Shown: positions 1-9,822 of the stretch, one piece after another
How the letters are laid out: the number at the start of each line of letters is the position of its first letter
How positions within the stretch are numbered: position 1 is the stretch's first letter
Assembly (NCBI RefSeq): GCF_014109765.1
Contig: NZ_CP059139.1
Location: 2,980,001-3,044,000 of the forward strand
Direction: 5' to 3'
Length of the DNA stretch: 64,000 nt
DNA from: Pseudomonas berkeleyensis
Lineage (GTDB): Bacteria; Pseudomonadota; Gammaproteobacteria; Pseudomonadales; Pseudomonadaceae
Made by a program: the position numbers and the translations under genes
Notes under the pieces: generated by a model
What the model was told of the DNA's origin: nothing
Databases searched by the model: none
The model's input: only the letters and a program-made list of their open reading frames with translations

Positions 1-1002
1 TTGCTCGGCCTGCTGCTCGGCGGTTCGCTGCTGGTGCTGCGCCTGGTCGGCAACTACCGCGAAGCCCGCGAGCTTTCACACAACCTGAGCGAGCTCAATC
101 AACACCTGGAACAGCGGGTAACGGAGCGCACCACCGAACTGGCCGAGGGCCAGGCGCTGCTGCGGCAGATTCTCGATGCCAGCCCCAGCGATGTGGCGCT
201 CACCGACAGCAGCGGCAAGCAGGTCTACTTCGTCAACCAACGTTTGATGCAGCGGCTGAACCTGAGCTCACCCAATGACTTTTCGCTGAGCCGCCTGTTC
301 AACAACGCCCGTGAGGCCCTGCATTTTCGTGAAGCCCTGCAAGCACGCCATCGCGTCGATGACTGGGAAGGCATGCTGGCCGGCGAAGAGCCCTATTGGG
401 GCGTGGTTTCCGGGCGCCTGCTGGAATATCAAGGAGGCCCCGCACTGCTGATCTGGAGCTACGACATCAGCCTGCGCAAACGCATGGAGCAGGAGCTTCT
501 GGTGCTGGCCACCACCGACGCACTGACCGGGCTGAACAATCGCCACGCATTCATGCAACGCGCCAACGAACTGCTGAAGACCGCTGAGCGCTACGATCAG
601 AACTGCACCTTGCTAATGCTGGACATCGACTACTTCAAGCAGATCAACGACAACCACGGCCACCAGATGGGTGATCAGGTGCTGGCCAGCCTGGGGCAGT
701 TGCTCACCAGGGAACTGCGCGAAGTCGATATCGTCGGCCGCCTCGGTGGCGAAGAGTTCGCCGCCCTGCTGGCGCAGACCGACCAGATCGACGCGCTGCA
801 AGTAGCCGAACGTCTTCGCGCCAGCGTGGAAGCCATGCCGCTGTCTTGCGCCAACGGCCACCCACTGAGCCTGACGCTGAGCATCGGCCTGGCGAGCCGA
901 CATCCAGCCGAACCGCTGGAGGGTGTACTGGGACGCGCCGATATGGCGCTGTACAAGGCCAAGACATCTGGACGCAACCGCGTCTCCTGGGCCATGAACT
1001 GA
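1..1002 (+). CDS. Diguanylate cyclase, PAS + GGDEF (5' truncated)
   Basis: Makes the second messenger c-di-GMP from two GTP. The window opens inside the gene, so the true N-terminus, probably with membrane segments and a sensor, is missing. What remains is the end of a hydrophobic stretch, a coiled-coil-like helix (about residues 20-45), a PAS-like domain (about 47-150) and a GGDEF domain (about 165-330). The active-site signature is GGEEF at residues 249-253, so catalysis is expected. An inhibitory RxxD site (R240-E-V-D243) lies five residues before it, so product feedback is likely. The first base reads TTG but this is probably internal sequence. Confidence 0.9.
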   Translation: MLGLLLGGSLLVLRLVGNYREARELSHNLSELNQHLEQRVTERTTELAEGQALLRQILDASPSDVALTDSSGKQVYFVNQRLMQRLNLSSPNDFSLSRLFNNAREALHFREALQARHRVDDWEGMLAGEEPYWGVVSGRLLEYQGGPALLIWSYDISLRKRMEQELLVLATTDALTGLNNRHAFMQRANELLKTAERYDQNCTLLMLDIDYFKQINDNHGHQMGDQVLASLGQLLTRELREVDIVGRLGGEEFAALLAQTDQIDALQVAERLRASVEAMPLSCANGHPLSLTLSIGLASRHPAEPLEGVLGRADMALYKAKTSGRNRVSWAMN

Positions 1003-1004
1003 GG

Positions 1005-1032
1005 CCTTGGCGTCTCGAACAAGACGCCAAGG
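1005..1032. terminator. Convergent hairpin between diguanylate cyclase and thioesterase
   Basis: Perfect 11-base-pair stem (CCTTGGCGTCT / AGACGCCAAGG) with a six-base loop, placed directly after the cyclase stop and before the stop of the opposing thioesterase gene. There is no strong T run on either side, so it may act as a weak bidirectional terminator or as a 3' mRNA stabiliser. Confidence 0.5.
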
Positions 1033-1040
1033 GCGCTGAA

Positions 1041-1838
1041 TCAGCCGAACACCGTCACGGTCTGCCGACTCAACGCGATCAACTCACCGGTCGGGCTCCA
1101 CATCGCTGCCGCCACGTGGCCATAACCGTCCCGCGCATGCTCGATCTCCGCTCGGTACAGGCACCAGTCTTCGGTACTCAGCGCTTGCAGCGGCTGGACG
1201 AACTCGATGGTCCAGGTCAGCGAGCTGCCTGGTGCCGGGTTCTTGAGATGCGGCAACACCGCCGGCGGCCAGGCATCGACCAATGCCAGCAGGTACGCCT
1301 CGCTCAATGCTTGTGGTTCGGCCTCGCCTCGCAGACGTACCCAGCCCCCCATCTGGCGCGACTGATTGTTGGAGAAAGGCATGCCGCCTATGCCCCAACG
1401 CATGGCCAGGAAGCGGGTGAACTCCGGAGTGACGTTACGCACGTAGGGCAGTTCCTGGCACTGTTCGACCGCGGCGATCTGCGGAGCAGGCACTGCCTGC
1501 ACCGCGATGGCAGACGCACGCGAAGCACCGAAACTCCCCTGCACCACGGTCACTACCTGGCCGTCCTGCACGGCACGCAAACACAACTGGCTGACCGCCT
1601 TGCCTTCACGCAGCACCTCGGCCTGAAAACTCACCGGCACCTCTGCCGCAACCGGGCCAACGAAGGTGATGGCCAGCGAGCGAACCGGACGCCCTTGCGG
1701 CACTTTGGCGCGCATCGCCTCGAACGCCAGTGCCGCTACCAGGCCGCCAAAACTGGCACGCCCCTGCCCCCATTCGGCAGGGATCACCACGGCCTCGGGA
1801 TCGCGACGCACCGCGTCCAGCAACTCGGAAAAGATCAT
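1041..1838 (-). CDS. Thioesterase-family (TesB-like double hotdog) protein
   Basis: About 265 residues resembling acyl-CoA thioesterases of the double-hotdog (TesB-like) type. The N-terminal half has the pattern WGQGRASFGGLVAAL and RSLAITFVGPV, as in this family. The second hotdog contains WTIEFVQPL near the end. It probably hydrolyses an acyl-CoA in the cytoplasm; the substrate cannot be read from sequence. The start at 1838 was chosen because a GAGG ribosome-binding site lies just upstream; ATG at 1856 and TTG at 1859 are in frame and possible. It appears monocistronic and ends against the cyclase terminator. Confidence 0.75.
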   Translation of the reverse strand: MIFSELLDAVRRDPEAVVIPAEWGQGRASFGGLVAALAFEAMRAKVPQGRPVRSLAITFVGPVAAEVPVSFQAEVLREGKAVSQLCLRAVQDGQVVTVVQGSFGASRASAIAVQAVPAPQIAAVEQCQELPYVRNVTPEFTRFLAMRWGIGGMPFSNNQSRQMGGWVRLRGEAEPQALSEAYLLALVDAWPPAVLPHLKNPAPGSSLTWTIEFVQPLQALSTEDWCLYRAEIEHARDGYGHVAAAMWSPTGELIALSRQTVTVFG

Positions 1839-1944
1839 ACGCACCTCATAGGTCATCAATGGCGACGATCTTAGGGGATGCAGGAGGCCGAACGATAGGC
1901 CGGCAATACGCTCGTTCGGTCATATTGCCGGCGAGAATGGCACC

Positions 1945-2715
1945 CTATCCCTGAAAGGGAAAATCACCATAGAGCGCCAGCAAAGCATCATCGGCGCGCT
2001 GCTCGGCAAGCTGCAGAGCCTGTTGCCAGATGGCTCGACAAGACTCCAGGGCCGGTAGCGACTCGCTTTGCGCAAGCCATTGCAGGCGGTCATGCCAGTC
2101 GCCCAACTGGCTCTGCGCACGCTTGAGTCTCAGTTGCACGGCTTTGCTCAAGCCGCTTTGCGCCGGGTAGGTTTCCGCGGCATAGCGAACGCGCTTGATC
2201 AGCAGGCGCAGGCGATGACGATCATGCGTCGGGTCGCGCAAGGCCTGCGCCAGCTTGTCTTGCTGACGCCGCAAACGACGCCGGATGCGCTTTTCCACCG
2301 ATTTCAGCTGGCCTTGCCTGGCGGCCTCGCGCCAGCTCGCCGGCCAGGCATCGAGCAACAGCATCAGTTCGGCAAGCTCGCGACTGCTGGCAATCGCGGC
2401 ATAACCTGCAGCACGCTGCCCGGCATCGACCATTGCCAATTGCGGCAAACCCAGTCGCTCCAGCTCGGCCACCAGCACCTCGCGATCACGCAGCGGGCCA
2501 CTGAGACGCCCCAATACCGCTGCGCCCTGTTCCAGCGCATCCACTGCCGGGAGCCCGCGTAGTGGGCGCAGCAAGCTGCGTAGTTGGCGCAAGGCAATGC
2601 GCAGATCGTGCAACGCCTCGGTATCGGTACAACTGGTCAATCGTGCCTGACAGGCATACAGGCGCACCTGCAATGCCAATACACGATTGAGACAATGTTC
2701 GATGAAATCGCTCAT
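1945..2715 (-). CDS. CHAD domain-containing protein
   Basis: 256 residues forming a CHAD domain, an alpha-helical fold rich in conserved His and basic residues that binds polyphosphate. Visible hallmarks are an early LHDLRIALRQLRSLLRPL segment and a later block of basic helices (KRIRRRLRRQQDK, HRLRLLIKRVRYAAE). Such proteins often associate with polyphosphate granules; an enzymatic role is not established. The open frame extends far upstream, but the ATG at 2715 (MSDFIEHCLN) is preceded by GGAGGAACG and fits the domain boundary, so the upstream part is rejected. Confidence 0.85.
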   Translation of the reverse strand: MSDFIEHCLNRVLALQVRLYACQARLTSCTDTEALHDLRIALRQLRSLLRPLRGLPAVDALEQGAAVLGRLSGPLRDREVLVAELERLGLPQLAMVDAGQRAAGYAAIASSRELAELMLLLDAWPASWREAARQGQLKSVEKRIRRRLRRQQDKLAQALRDPTHDRHRLRLLIKRVRYAAETYPAQSGLSKAVQLRLKRAQSQLGDWHDRLQWLAQSESLPALESCRAIWQQALQLAEQRADDALLALYGDFPFQG

Positions 2716-2788
2716 GTTCGTTCCTCCCGAACGACGATGGGCCAAGCTAACAACACCGAGCCTATCGCATACACGTGACCATTGGTCG

Positions 2789-4774
2789 CTAGCGCGAAAA
2801 ACGCCAGGGCAGCGCCCGACGCAAATCCCCCAGCGCCTGGAGCAGAGCCGCGCGCGAAGCCGGCTGGCCCGCATAGCGTTGCTGTTCGAAACAACGGGCG
2901 AACGCCTCGATCTGCACCGCCTGCGCCGGCAGCTCACGAGCGGCACGCAAAGCGAATGAGCGGGCGCCCTCTCCTGCCTGACGCTGTACCCCATGGCGCG
3001 CCAGCAAACGTTCGAACTTGCGGAAAACCTGGCGCTGCGGATCCGCTCGCTGCTGCCAGGGTTTGAGCAGCCAGAGCGCCAGAAGGCCAAGCAGCAATCC
3101 ACCCGTGCCCACCAGAGCCAGCGCCAGGCGCTGCCAGTCGAGGCTACCGAACCAGTTCTGCAGCAGCTTCAATTGCTGTTCGCCCTGGTAGCCCAGTACC
3201 CAGCGCTGCCAGCCGTAATTGAGGTTCTCCCAGCTCAGACGCAATTGATTGAGCCAGGCCAACTCGCGGTAGCGCAGCGGCGAGAACGGCTGGTCGTCGA
3301 GAAAGCCGTCCTCCTCGGCCAGCGCCTCTTCCAGCCCTTGCTCGATACGTTGCGGTGCGACCTGAAACGTCGGGTCGATACTGCGCCAGCCCTGCCCCGG
3401 CTGCCAGTATTCGACCCAGGCATGGGCATCGAACTGACGAACCTGAATGTAGTTGCCACTGGGGTTCAGTTCGCCGCCCTGATAGCCCGCCACTACACGT
3501 GCCGGAATACCGGCTGCACGCAGGACGAAAGTCATCGCGCCGGCATAGTGCGCGCAGAAACCACGGCGGGTGTTGAACAGGAAGTCGTCGATGCTGTCAC
3601 GCCCCAACGGTTGCGGGCGCAGGGTATAGACGTAAGGTTCACGATTGAAGTGCTGCAACAGCGCTGCTACCAGCGCGTCGGCCTGCGGATGCTGCGCCTT
3701 CAATTCAGCAGCCCAGGCGCGACTGCGCGGGTCACCCTGTGCAGGCAATTGCAGAGCACGCTGCAAGGCCGGCGCGGCGATATCCGCTTCACGCAGTGCC
3801 TGGGGCCAGGAACGCACCTGATAGAGCAAGGGCCGATCCACCGGGCGCCGTCGCTGCCAGCGGAAATCCGTCATCATCCGCACGTCGTTCTGCGCCATCT
3901 CGCCAACATCCAGTGCGAACAACCAGGGTTTACCGCTGGGCTGCATGATGATGCTGTAATCGAGCGCCTCACCGGCCTTGCTCCACTGCGGCGATGCCGG
4001 CAACTCGGCATAGCTGGACTGCGACCAACGGCGGCCATCGAAACGCTCCAACGTCAGGGCGCGCCAGTAGAGTTGCTCGCGCGGCGGCACAACGCCTTCG
4101 AAACTGGCACGGAACGCCAGCGCCGAGGATCGGCTGAGTTCAGCGATATCGGCCGGTGCCATGCTGTCCGATAAACCGGTCACACCCTTGTCACTGGGCA
4201 CCGGCAACGACCACAGCGGCCCCATGCGCGGGAAGAACACGAACAGCAACAGCATCAGCGGCAGTGCCTGCAACAGCAGGCTGCTGGCCAGTCGCAAGGT
4301 CGGCCAGGGGCGCTCGGCGAAACCGCTGTGCTGCAGCCCCACCAGCGCGGCCAACAGCGCGGTAACCGGCAGCAAGCTGTAGAGCGCAGCAAGAATGCCG
4401 TCCTCGAACAGGTAGGCCGTGACCACGCAGAAGAAACCGAGAAAGATCAGCACCAACGCATCGCGTCGGCTGCGCATCTCCAGCAGCTTGAGGATGAAGG
4501 TGGCGATCAGCAGCACCACGGCCGCGTCCAACCCTACCAGCGTGCCACGCGACAACAGGATGCCAGCCAGCACCAGCACCATCAGCCCACCCTTGGCCCA
4601 GCCATTGGGGTAACGCGCACGCATGCGAAATATCTGCACACGCCACCCCGCGGCGACCAGCCAAAGGGCAATCGTCCACAGCGGCAAGTGCACCAGATGC
4701 GGCAGGATCACCAGAACCTGCGCCACCAGCAACCAGGTCAGGGCGATGCGCGGAATACCCGGCAGCGTGCTCAT
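2789..4774 (-). CDS. tgpA: TgpA-type transglutaminase-like membrane protein (DUF3488)
   Basis: 661-residue inner-membrane protein. The N-terminus has several membrane helices (about residues 10-180), followed by a periplasmic transglutaminase-like domain and a final helix near 550-575. The catalytic triad is readable: Cys407 in RRGFCAHYAG, His451 in FDAHAWVEYW and Asp467 in SIDPTF. The family is known from P. aeruginosa TgpA, which is reported as important for viability. It is the last gene of a moxR-DUF58-tgpA operon; its ATG overlaps the stop of the DUF58 gene by four bases, implying translational coupling. The natural substrate is unknown. Confidence 0.9.
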   Translation of the reverse strand: MSTLPGIPRIALTWLLVAQVLVILPHLVHLPLWTIALWLVAAGWRVQIFRMRARYPNGWAKGGLMVLVLAGILLSRGTLVGLDAAVVLLIATFILKLLEMRSRRDALVLIFLGFFCVVTAYLFEDGILAALYSLLPVTALLAALVGLQHSGFAERPWPTLRLASSLLLQALPLMLLLFVFFPRMGPLWSLPVPSDKGVTGLSDSMAPADIAELSRSSALAFRASFEGVVPPREQLYWRALTLERFDGRRWSQSSYAELPASPQWSKAGEALDYSIIMQPSGKPWLFALDVGEMAQNDVRMMTDFRWQRRRPVDRPLLYQVRSWPQALREADIAAPALQRALQLPAQGDPRSRAWAAELKAQHPQADALVAALLQHFNREPYVYTLRPQPLGRDSIDDFLFNTRRGFCAHYAGAMTFVLRAAGIPARVVAGYQGGELNPSGNYIQVRQFDAHAWVEYWQPGQGWRSIDPTFQVAPQRIEQGLEEALAEEDGFLDDQPFSPLRYRELAWLNQLRLSWENLNYGWQRWVLGYQGEQQLKLLQNWFGSLDWQRLALALVGTGGLLLGLLALWLLKPWQQRADPQRQVFRKFERLLARHGVQRQAGEGARSFALRAARELPAQAVQIEAFARCFEQQRYAGQPASRAALLQALGDLRRALPWRFSR

Positions 4775-5727
4775 GCCCGCTCTCCGAACAGCGCCAGAGC
4801 ACGTAGGCAGGCATCGCGATGGCCTTCGCCATAATCCGGCGCGATCACCTGCCCCGGCAGTTGCAGGCCGAATGCCTGCTGACGCTCGGAAAACTGCAGC
4901 ACCCAATGGCAGAGCAGTGACAAACGCATTTCGCTGTCACCGCCCAGGCTGTCGAAATCCAACCACAGGTCGCGGCCGCTGAGCATGGCGAAGTCCTTCA
5001 CCAGCAGGCCCTGACCGCGTGAGTAAGCCTTCCAGTCCAGGCGGCGTTTGGAATCGCCAGGCTGATAGTCGCGCAAGCCCTGGAAATCATCGGCGCCCTG
5101 ACCACGGGCACACATGCCCTCTTCTTCCTCTTCATCACCAAGACCGGCCGACAGCGGCAGGTCGCCCTCCAGCGGACGTGGATAGACCAGGATCGCCTGA
5201 TCCAGGTCGACCCAGCTCCAGGCCACCAGCAAGCCCAGGGGAAAACGGCTTTCCACCCGCAGGCGCTCAGGCCGCAGCCAGCCACGGCGCACGGCTGGCA
5301 GACCGAGATCCACCTCGGTCTGGCCCTCACGCGGCACATCGCGCACCAGCAGATCGCTCGGCGGCCACCCCAGCGCCACAGCCTGATGTTCACGTTCGCG
5401 GCTTTCCAGGCGTACGCGAAAACGCGCCTGCTCGCCGACGAACACGGCCCAGCCGCCGCCAGCCTTGAGCACCAGCCCGGCCAGATTTCGATAGGTGTGC
5501 AGGATGGTGACGACGAACACCGACATCAGCAGGAAGGTCAGCCCATAGGCCAGGCTGTTCTGGTAGTTGATCCCCACCAGCAGCATCAGCAACAACGCCA
5601 CGGCGAAGGCCGCGCCCACCCGGCTGGGCAGGATGAAGATGCGCCGCTGGTTGAGGCGCACACTGGCCGCAGGCGGAATCCGCCTGGCCAACCAGCGGCG
5701 CCACAGTGGTTTCAGCGCTGCACGCAT
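4771..5727 (-). CDS. DUF58 domain-containing membrane protein
   Basis: 318 residues. Two adjacent N-terminal membrane segments (about 35-75) are followed by a DUF58 domain with the typical GADDFQGLRDYQPGDSKRRLDWKAYSR signature (here described in pieces around residue 230). DUF58 proteins travel with MoxR ATPases and transglutaminase-like proteins and are thought to be the partner or effector of the MoxR chaperone at the membrane. The start at 5727 (MRAALKPLW) overlaps the MoxR stop in a TGATG junction, which supports it over an in-frame start ten codons upstream. Confidence 0.88.
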   Translation of the reverse strand: MRAALKPLWRRWLARRIPPAASVRLNQRRIFILPSRVGAAFAVALLLMLLVGINYQNSLAYGLTFLLMSVFVVTILHTYRNLAGLVLKAGGGWAVFVGEQARFRVRLESREREHQAVALGWPPSDLLVRDVPREGQTEVDLGLPAVRRGWLRPERLRVESRFPLGLLVAWSWVDLDQAILVYPRPLEGDLPLSAGLGDEEEEEGMCARGQGADDFQGLRDYQPGDSKRRLDWKAYSRGQGLLVKDFAMLSGRDLWLDFDSLGGDSEMRLSLLCHWVLQFSERQQAFGLQLPGQVIAPDYGEGHRDACLRALALFGERA

Positions 5728-6644
5728 CAGAGCGCCGGCACTTCGCGCAACAACCACTGCACCAGGCTGCCACCACCGTGGCCGGTGGGGTCGGCACGCT
5801 CGCGCAGACGGTGCCCGACGACCGACGGCAGCACCGCCTGTACGTCCTCTGGAATCACGTAGTCGCGCTCGGCCAGCAACGCCCAGGCCCGCGCGGCAGC
5901 CAGCAGCGCCAGGCTGGCGCGCGGCGACAGGCCCCAGGCGAACTGCGGTTGACTGCGGGTCGCCTCGACCAAGCGCAGCACGTAATCGACCAACGCATCA
6001 CTGGCGCGTACCTTGGGCACCTCGGCCTGCAGACGTGCCAGCTCGGCATGATCGAGAATCGGCTGCAAGCGCGGCAGCAGATCACGCCGCGCATCGCCGA
6101 GCAACAGCGCCCGCTCTGCGGCCTGTGCCGGATAGCCAAGCGACAAGCGCATGAGGAAGCGGTCGAGTTGAGATTCAGGCAGCGCGAAGGTGCCGCCACT
6201 GCTGACCGGGTTCTGCGTGGCAATGACGAAAAATGGCTCAGGCAGCGGCCGCGTCGCGCCCTCGATGGTCACCTGCCCCTCTTCCATGGCCTCGAGCAGC
6301 GCACTCTGGCTTTTCGGCGTAGCGCGGTTGATCTCATCGGCCAGCACCAGCTCGGCAAAGATCGGCCCCGGGTGAAAGACGAACTGCCCGCTGTCCTTGT
6401 CGAACACCGAAGTGCCGAGAATGTCGCCTGGCAACAGATCCGAGGTGAACTGGATACGCTGAAAGCTCAGACCCAGCACGCGGGCCAGGGCATGGCTGAG
6501 CGTGGTCTTGCCCATGCCGGGCAGGTCTTCGATCAGCAGGTGACCGCGCGCCAGCAGGCAGGTCAGCGCCAGGCGTACCTGTGCTTCTTTGCCCAGCACT
6601 ACCTCATTGACCGCATCGAGACAGGCATCCAGTTTGCTTCGCAT
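5727..6644 (-). CDS. MoxR-family AAA+ ATPase
   Basis: 305-residue AAA+ ATPase of the MoxR family, presumed chaperone for assembly or activation of the partner proteins encoded downstream. Walker A is LPGMGKTT at residues 41-48 and Walker B is LVLADEIN near 99-106, followed by the arginine-rich sensor region FALPESQLDRF. The start at 6644 follows an AAGGAG ribosome-binding site seven bases away; a longer open frame upstream lacks one. First gene of the moxR-DUF58-tgpA operon, so the promoter should lie in 6645-6846. Confidence 0.92.
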   Translation of the reverse strand: MRSKLDACLDAVNEVVLGKEAQVRLALTCLLARGHLLIEDLPGMGKTTLSHALARVLGLSFQRIQFTSDLLPGDILGTSVFDKDSGQFVFHPGPIFAELVLADEINRATPKSQSALLEAMEEGQVTIEGATRPLPEPFFVIATQNPVSSGGTFALPESQLDRFLMRLSLGYPAQAAERALLLGDARRDLLPRLQPILDHAELARLQAEVPKVRASDALVDYVLRLVEATRSQPQFAWGLSPRASLALLAAARAWALLAERDYVIPEDVQAVLPSVVGHRLRERADPTGHGGGSLVQWLLREVPAL

Positions 6645-6846
6645 CGTTCGCTCCTTATGCAGAACGCCGATGCTACTGGGCCGCAGGTGTACGGCAAAGC
6701 GCCATGACATTTTTGCTCACGAAACTGTGAGAGCCCGTACAAAGTCTGCTACGCATCGGTCCTGCAGTATTGAAAACCGGCAGAGCAACCATCGATGTGG
6801 CATGGGTCTGGCTAGCCAGCCGCAGAACACCCTCCGAGCGGTTCGC

Positions 6847-8811
6847 TCACAGCCGGAAATGCCCGGCCAGCCCCTGCAGCTCGCGCCCCAACTCGGCCAA
6901 CTGGATGCTCGAAGCAGCCGTCTCGTCCATCGCTGTGGCCGACTGGTCGGCGATGTCCCGGATCGAAGTCACGCTGCGGTTGATTTCCTCGGCCACTGCC
7001 GTCTGCTGCTCGGCCGCGGCAGCGATCTGCTGGTTCATCTCGAAAATCAGCGCCACCGCTTCGGCGATGGCTGCCAAAGCACCTTCGGTCTGGTTCGCAT
7101 CGGTCACCGTCAGGCTCACCAGGCTGGCGCTTTCCTGCATGTCCGCCACCGCCCGGCGACTCCCTTCACGCAACGCGGCGATCAGCGACTCGATCTCGGC
7201 AGTGGATTGCTGGGTGCGCTTGGCCAGCGCTCGTACCTCATCAGCGACCACCGCAAAACCGCGCCCCTGCTCGCCAGCGCGCGCGGCTTCGATAGCCGCA
7301 TTCAGCGCCAACAAATTGGTCTGCTCGGCGACGCTCTTGATCACGTCCAGCACCGCATCGATACGCTGCGTGTCCTGACTCAGGCGCTGGATACTCGCCG
7401 TGGTGGCGTCCATGGCGCTGGCCAGCTGTTCGATACGCTGCAAGGTCTGACGCACCACCTGGTTGCCATTGCCGACACGCTGATCGGCCTGCTCGGTCGA
7501 GGCAGCCGCAGCTTCGGCATTGCGCGCTACTTCATGCACGGTGGCGGTCATCTGGCTCATGGCAGTGGCGACCTGATCGGTCTCCAGCTTCTGCCCATTG
7601 ACGCCCTGTCGAGTCTGCTCGGCGGTCGCCGAAAGCGATTGAGCCGAACTGGAAATCTGCGCGACACCGCCTTGCAGGCGACCGACCATCTCCCGCAGGT
7701 TCGCAGACATGCTCTGCATGGCTGCGAGCAGTTGGCCGATCTCGTCGCGGCGATCCTGCTCGATGCGCACGCTGAGGTCGCCGCCAGCGATGGCTTCGGC
7801 AAGGCCGATCACGCGCTTGAGCGGCCGCACGATGGCCAAACTGATGGTGACTGCCGCGCCCAGCCCGAACAGAAGAGCCAGCGCCGCAGCGAGTACGATC
7901 AGCCCACTGCTGGACTGCTGGTCGGCCTGCATGACCTGGCGCTGCGCCGCCAACGCCTGATCGACCTTATCGAGCAACTGCTCGACCTGCGCAACCAGCT
8001 GCAGATAGACCTGCTTCTGCTGTTGCAGTTGGGTGGCGTATTCCTTGAGGCGCTCGTTGAAGGAGTCGACATTGACCACCACCTCACCGAGTACGGCGGC
8101 GTATCCCGGATCGTCCAGCGCATCGCGCAACTGCGCAGCCAACGCCTGGGCTTCGCCAGCCTGGGCGATCTCGGCCTGTTCGCTTGCATCGCTGCGACGG
8201 CTGGCCTCCAGTCGCTGCCGAGCCTGATCCAGCGCCTGCAGCAGCAGTTGATGGATCTTGCCAACCTGGCCGGCCTGCACAACCGAGTCGCCGCCCTGTT
8301 CGCCCTGGGTACGTTTGAGCAGATCAACGCCATCTTCGGCCAACCCTTCCTGCAGCAGATCGAGGCTGTTGGCGGCACTGACCACCAGCCAGTCTGCGGC
8401 CTGCAGGGACAACTGCATGCTGTCGGTCAGTTCGACGTAACGGGCGAAGGCATTGCGGTAATCGCCCAGGGCAGGCTCGACCTGGGCCAGAATCGCCCCG
8501 GTATCACTGTCCAGATCGCCTTGTAACGCTGTGCTGGCCTGCACGATGGCATCAGCCTGTTCGGCCAGTCGCTGGGCGTGCTGGCTGTCGCCATTCAATG
8601 CGAACGCCTGCTCGCTGTGACGCATGCGCAGCACCTGCTCGCCCAGAGCGCTCATGCGCTGCTGCAATTCGGCACCCGTGCTCACTTCGCGCAGCGCCAA
8701 CAAGCCGGTGCCAGCCACCAACGCGGTGAGACCAAGCACCAGTGCAAAGCCGAGCATCAGTTTGCTGGCCGTACTCAGACTGGCCAGCCGATTCGCCAAT
8801 GAGCCACCCAT
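6847..8811 (-). CDS. Methyl-accepting chemotaxis protein with long helical sensor domain
   Basis: 654-residue transmembrane chemoreceptor. The first membrane helix is at about residues 16-40. A roughly 260-residue all-helical periplasmic domain follows, of a size that fits an HBM or extended four-helix-bundle sensor. The second membrane helix is near 305-330, then HAMP and the signalling hairpin with the universal [21 protein letters not shown] motif. No C-terminal pentapeptide for tethering methyltransferase is visible. The start at 8811 (MGGSLANRL) has an AGGGGG ribosome-binding site. The ligand is unknown; HBM receptors often bind organic or aromatic acids. Confidence 0.92.
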   Translation of the reverse strand: MGGSLANRLASLSTASKLMLGFALVLGLTALVAGTGLLALREVSTGAELQQRMSALGEQVLRMRHSEQAFALNGDSQHAQRLAEQADAIVQASTALQGDLDSDTGAILAQVEPALGDYRNAFARYVELTDSMQLSLQAADWLVVSAANSLDLLQEGLAEDGVDLLKRTQGEQGGDSVVQAGQVGKIHQLLLQALDQARQRLEASRRSDASEQAEIAQAGEAQALAAQLRDALDDPGYAAVLGEVVVNVDSFNERLKEYATQLQQQKQVYLQLVAQVEQLLDKVDQALAAQRQVMQADQQSSSGLIVLAAALALLFGLGAAVTISLAIVRPLKRVIGLAEAIAGGDLSVRIEQDRRDEIGQLLAAMQSMSANLREMVGRLQGGVAQISSSAQSLSATAEQTRQGVNGQKLETDQVATAMSQMTATVHEVARNAEAAAASTEQADQRVGNGNQVVRQTLQRIEQLASAMDATTASIQRLSQDTQRIDAVLDVIKSVAEQTNLLALNAAIEAARAGEQGRGFAVVADEVRALAKRTQQSTAEIESLIAALREGSRRAVADMQESASLVSLTVTDANQTEGALAAIAEAVALIFEMNQQIAAAAEQQTAVAEEINRSVTSIRDIADQSATAMDETAASSIQLAELGRELQGLAGHFRL

Positions 8812-8867
8812 GACATCCCCCTGCCTACTGCAGCCAGCCCCGGAATTCTGGAACATAGAAGCGCAGC

Positions 8868-8890
8868 CTTGCTGGCGACAAGCCAGCAAG
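8868..8890. terminator. Nine-base-pair hairpin upstream of chemoreceptor
   Basis: Perfect inverted repeat CTTGCTGGC-GACAA-GCCAGCAAG in the gap between the flavin reductase stop and the chemoreceptor start. On the reverse strand it could end the flavin reductase transcript, but it lacks a T tract, so a structured leader of the chemoreceptor mRNA is equally possible. Confidence 0.4.
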
Positions 8891-8938
8891 TGCCAGGATG
8901 GCCGGAACAGTTAACTGGACGTCGTTTTCAGAACGGGT

Positions 8939-9544
8939 TCAGGGACGTTGCATCTGGAACAGATCACGCGTGCGGCAATAGGCGCTGCCGCCGAGGCGAC
9001 CGACAAGGTCGAGCTTGAGTGGATCGAGACGGCCCTGCTCGTTGAGCACGGCGTCATTGATATGCGCCAGCAGAACCTCGGCAAAGATCAGGTGGCAATT
9101 GGGCTGCTGCGCTGGATAGGGCTGGATCTGCGCCACCCGACATTCGAAGGTCACTGGCGCACCAGCGACGCGGGGTACGTTCAGTCGCTCGCACGGCAGA
9201 CTGGCAATGCCGCAGTGGGCGAACTCGCTGACCTCATGCGGCAGAATCGCGGCACTGGCGTTCATCGCCTCTGCCTGCGCATGGCTGACCAGTTGAATCG
9301 CCAGCTCGCCGGTGGCCTGGGCGTTACGCAAGGTGTCCTTGAGGCTGCCGTCATCACGGGTGTTGACGTTGACCAGCAGGGTCGGGGGATTGTCGCTGAT
9401 CACCTGGAAGAAACTGAACGGCGCCAGATTGGCCACGCCCTCGGGCGAACGACTGGAAACCCAGGCAATAGGCCGCGGGGTGATGCTCGAGGCCAGCCAG
9501 CGGTAGGCGTCCAACGGGCTCAGGGTGGCGAAATCGAGTTGCAT
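8939..9544 (-). CDS. Flavin reductase-like (flavoredoxin-type) protein
   Basis: 201 residues with the flavin reductase-like FMN-binding fold: TPRPIAWVSSRSPEGVANLAPFSFF near residues 22-46 and a later NSSA-type segment (AEAMNASAAI). Family members bind FMN and reduce it with NAD(P)H or act as flavoredoxin-like electron carriers. The physiological partner is not evident here. The start ATG overlaps the stop of the upstream lipoprotein gene (TGATG junction), so the two are translationally coupled. Confidence 0.85.
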   Translation of the reverse strand: MQLDFATLSPLDAYRWLASSITPRPIAWVSSRSPEGVANLAPFSFFQVISDNPPTLLVNVNTRDDGSLKDTLRNAQATGELAIQLVSHAQAEAMNASAAILPHEVSEFAHCGIASLPCERLNVPRVAGAPVTFECRVAQIQPYPAQQPNCHLIFAEVLLAHINDAVLNEQGRLDPLKLDLVGRLGGSAYCRTRDLFQMQRP

Positions 9545-9822
9545 CAGCGCCCCGCTCGCGATTCACGGATGTAGAAGCGCGCACGCTCGGCCTTGCTGGT
9601 GCAACCGGCATAGGCTTCGAACTGCTGCTGGGTCTTGGCTGCTGTGAGCAGAGAAAGTGCTTTGGAATAGCTAACGGTACCGGCGAAGCCCTCGGCTTCG
9701 GCGATGCTCAGCTCCTTCCAGGCGGCATCCAGCTGATTGGCACAGGTATCACGGTAAACGGTCTTGCCGGCGCAGCCGGTCAGCACGACCGCCAGCAGCG
9801 GCAAACAGATCCAGTGTTTCAT
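9544..9822 (-). CDS. Small putative lipoprotein
   Basis: 92 residues with a lipoprotein signal peptide: MKHWICLPLLAVVLTGCAG, lipobox LTGC with Cys17. The mature part contains two further cysteines (DTCANQ and YAGCTSK), possibly disulfide-bonded in the periplasm, and a predicted helical region. It looks like the small helical lipoproteins common in pseudomonads; no function is assigned. The start at 9822 follows GAGGAG. It heads a two-gene operon with the flavin reductase. Confidence 0.75.
   Translation of the reverse strand: MKHWICLPLLAVVLTGCAGKTVYRDTCANQLDAAWKELSIAEAEGFAGTVSYSKALSLLTAAKTQQQFEAYAGCTSKAERARFYIRESRAGR

Noticed and set aside
846..1874. Long forward frame opposite the TesB-like thioesterase
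   Set aside because: Composition is rich in Arg, His and Gln with no domain; it is a shadow of the reverse-strand gene.
2789..4774. Transglutaminase-like TgpA as the missing lasso B2 peptidase
   Set aside because: It is a large membrane protein in a conserved moxR-DUF58 operon 10 kb away, with a different architecture from small soluble B2 peptidases.
8812..8938. Sigma-54 promoter for the first chemoreceptor
   Set aside because: On the reverse strand TGGCAC is followed by a GC at the wrong distance (one base short), and the -12 element does not match.
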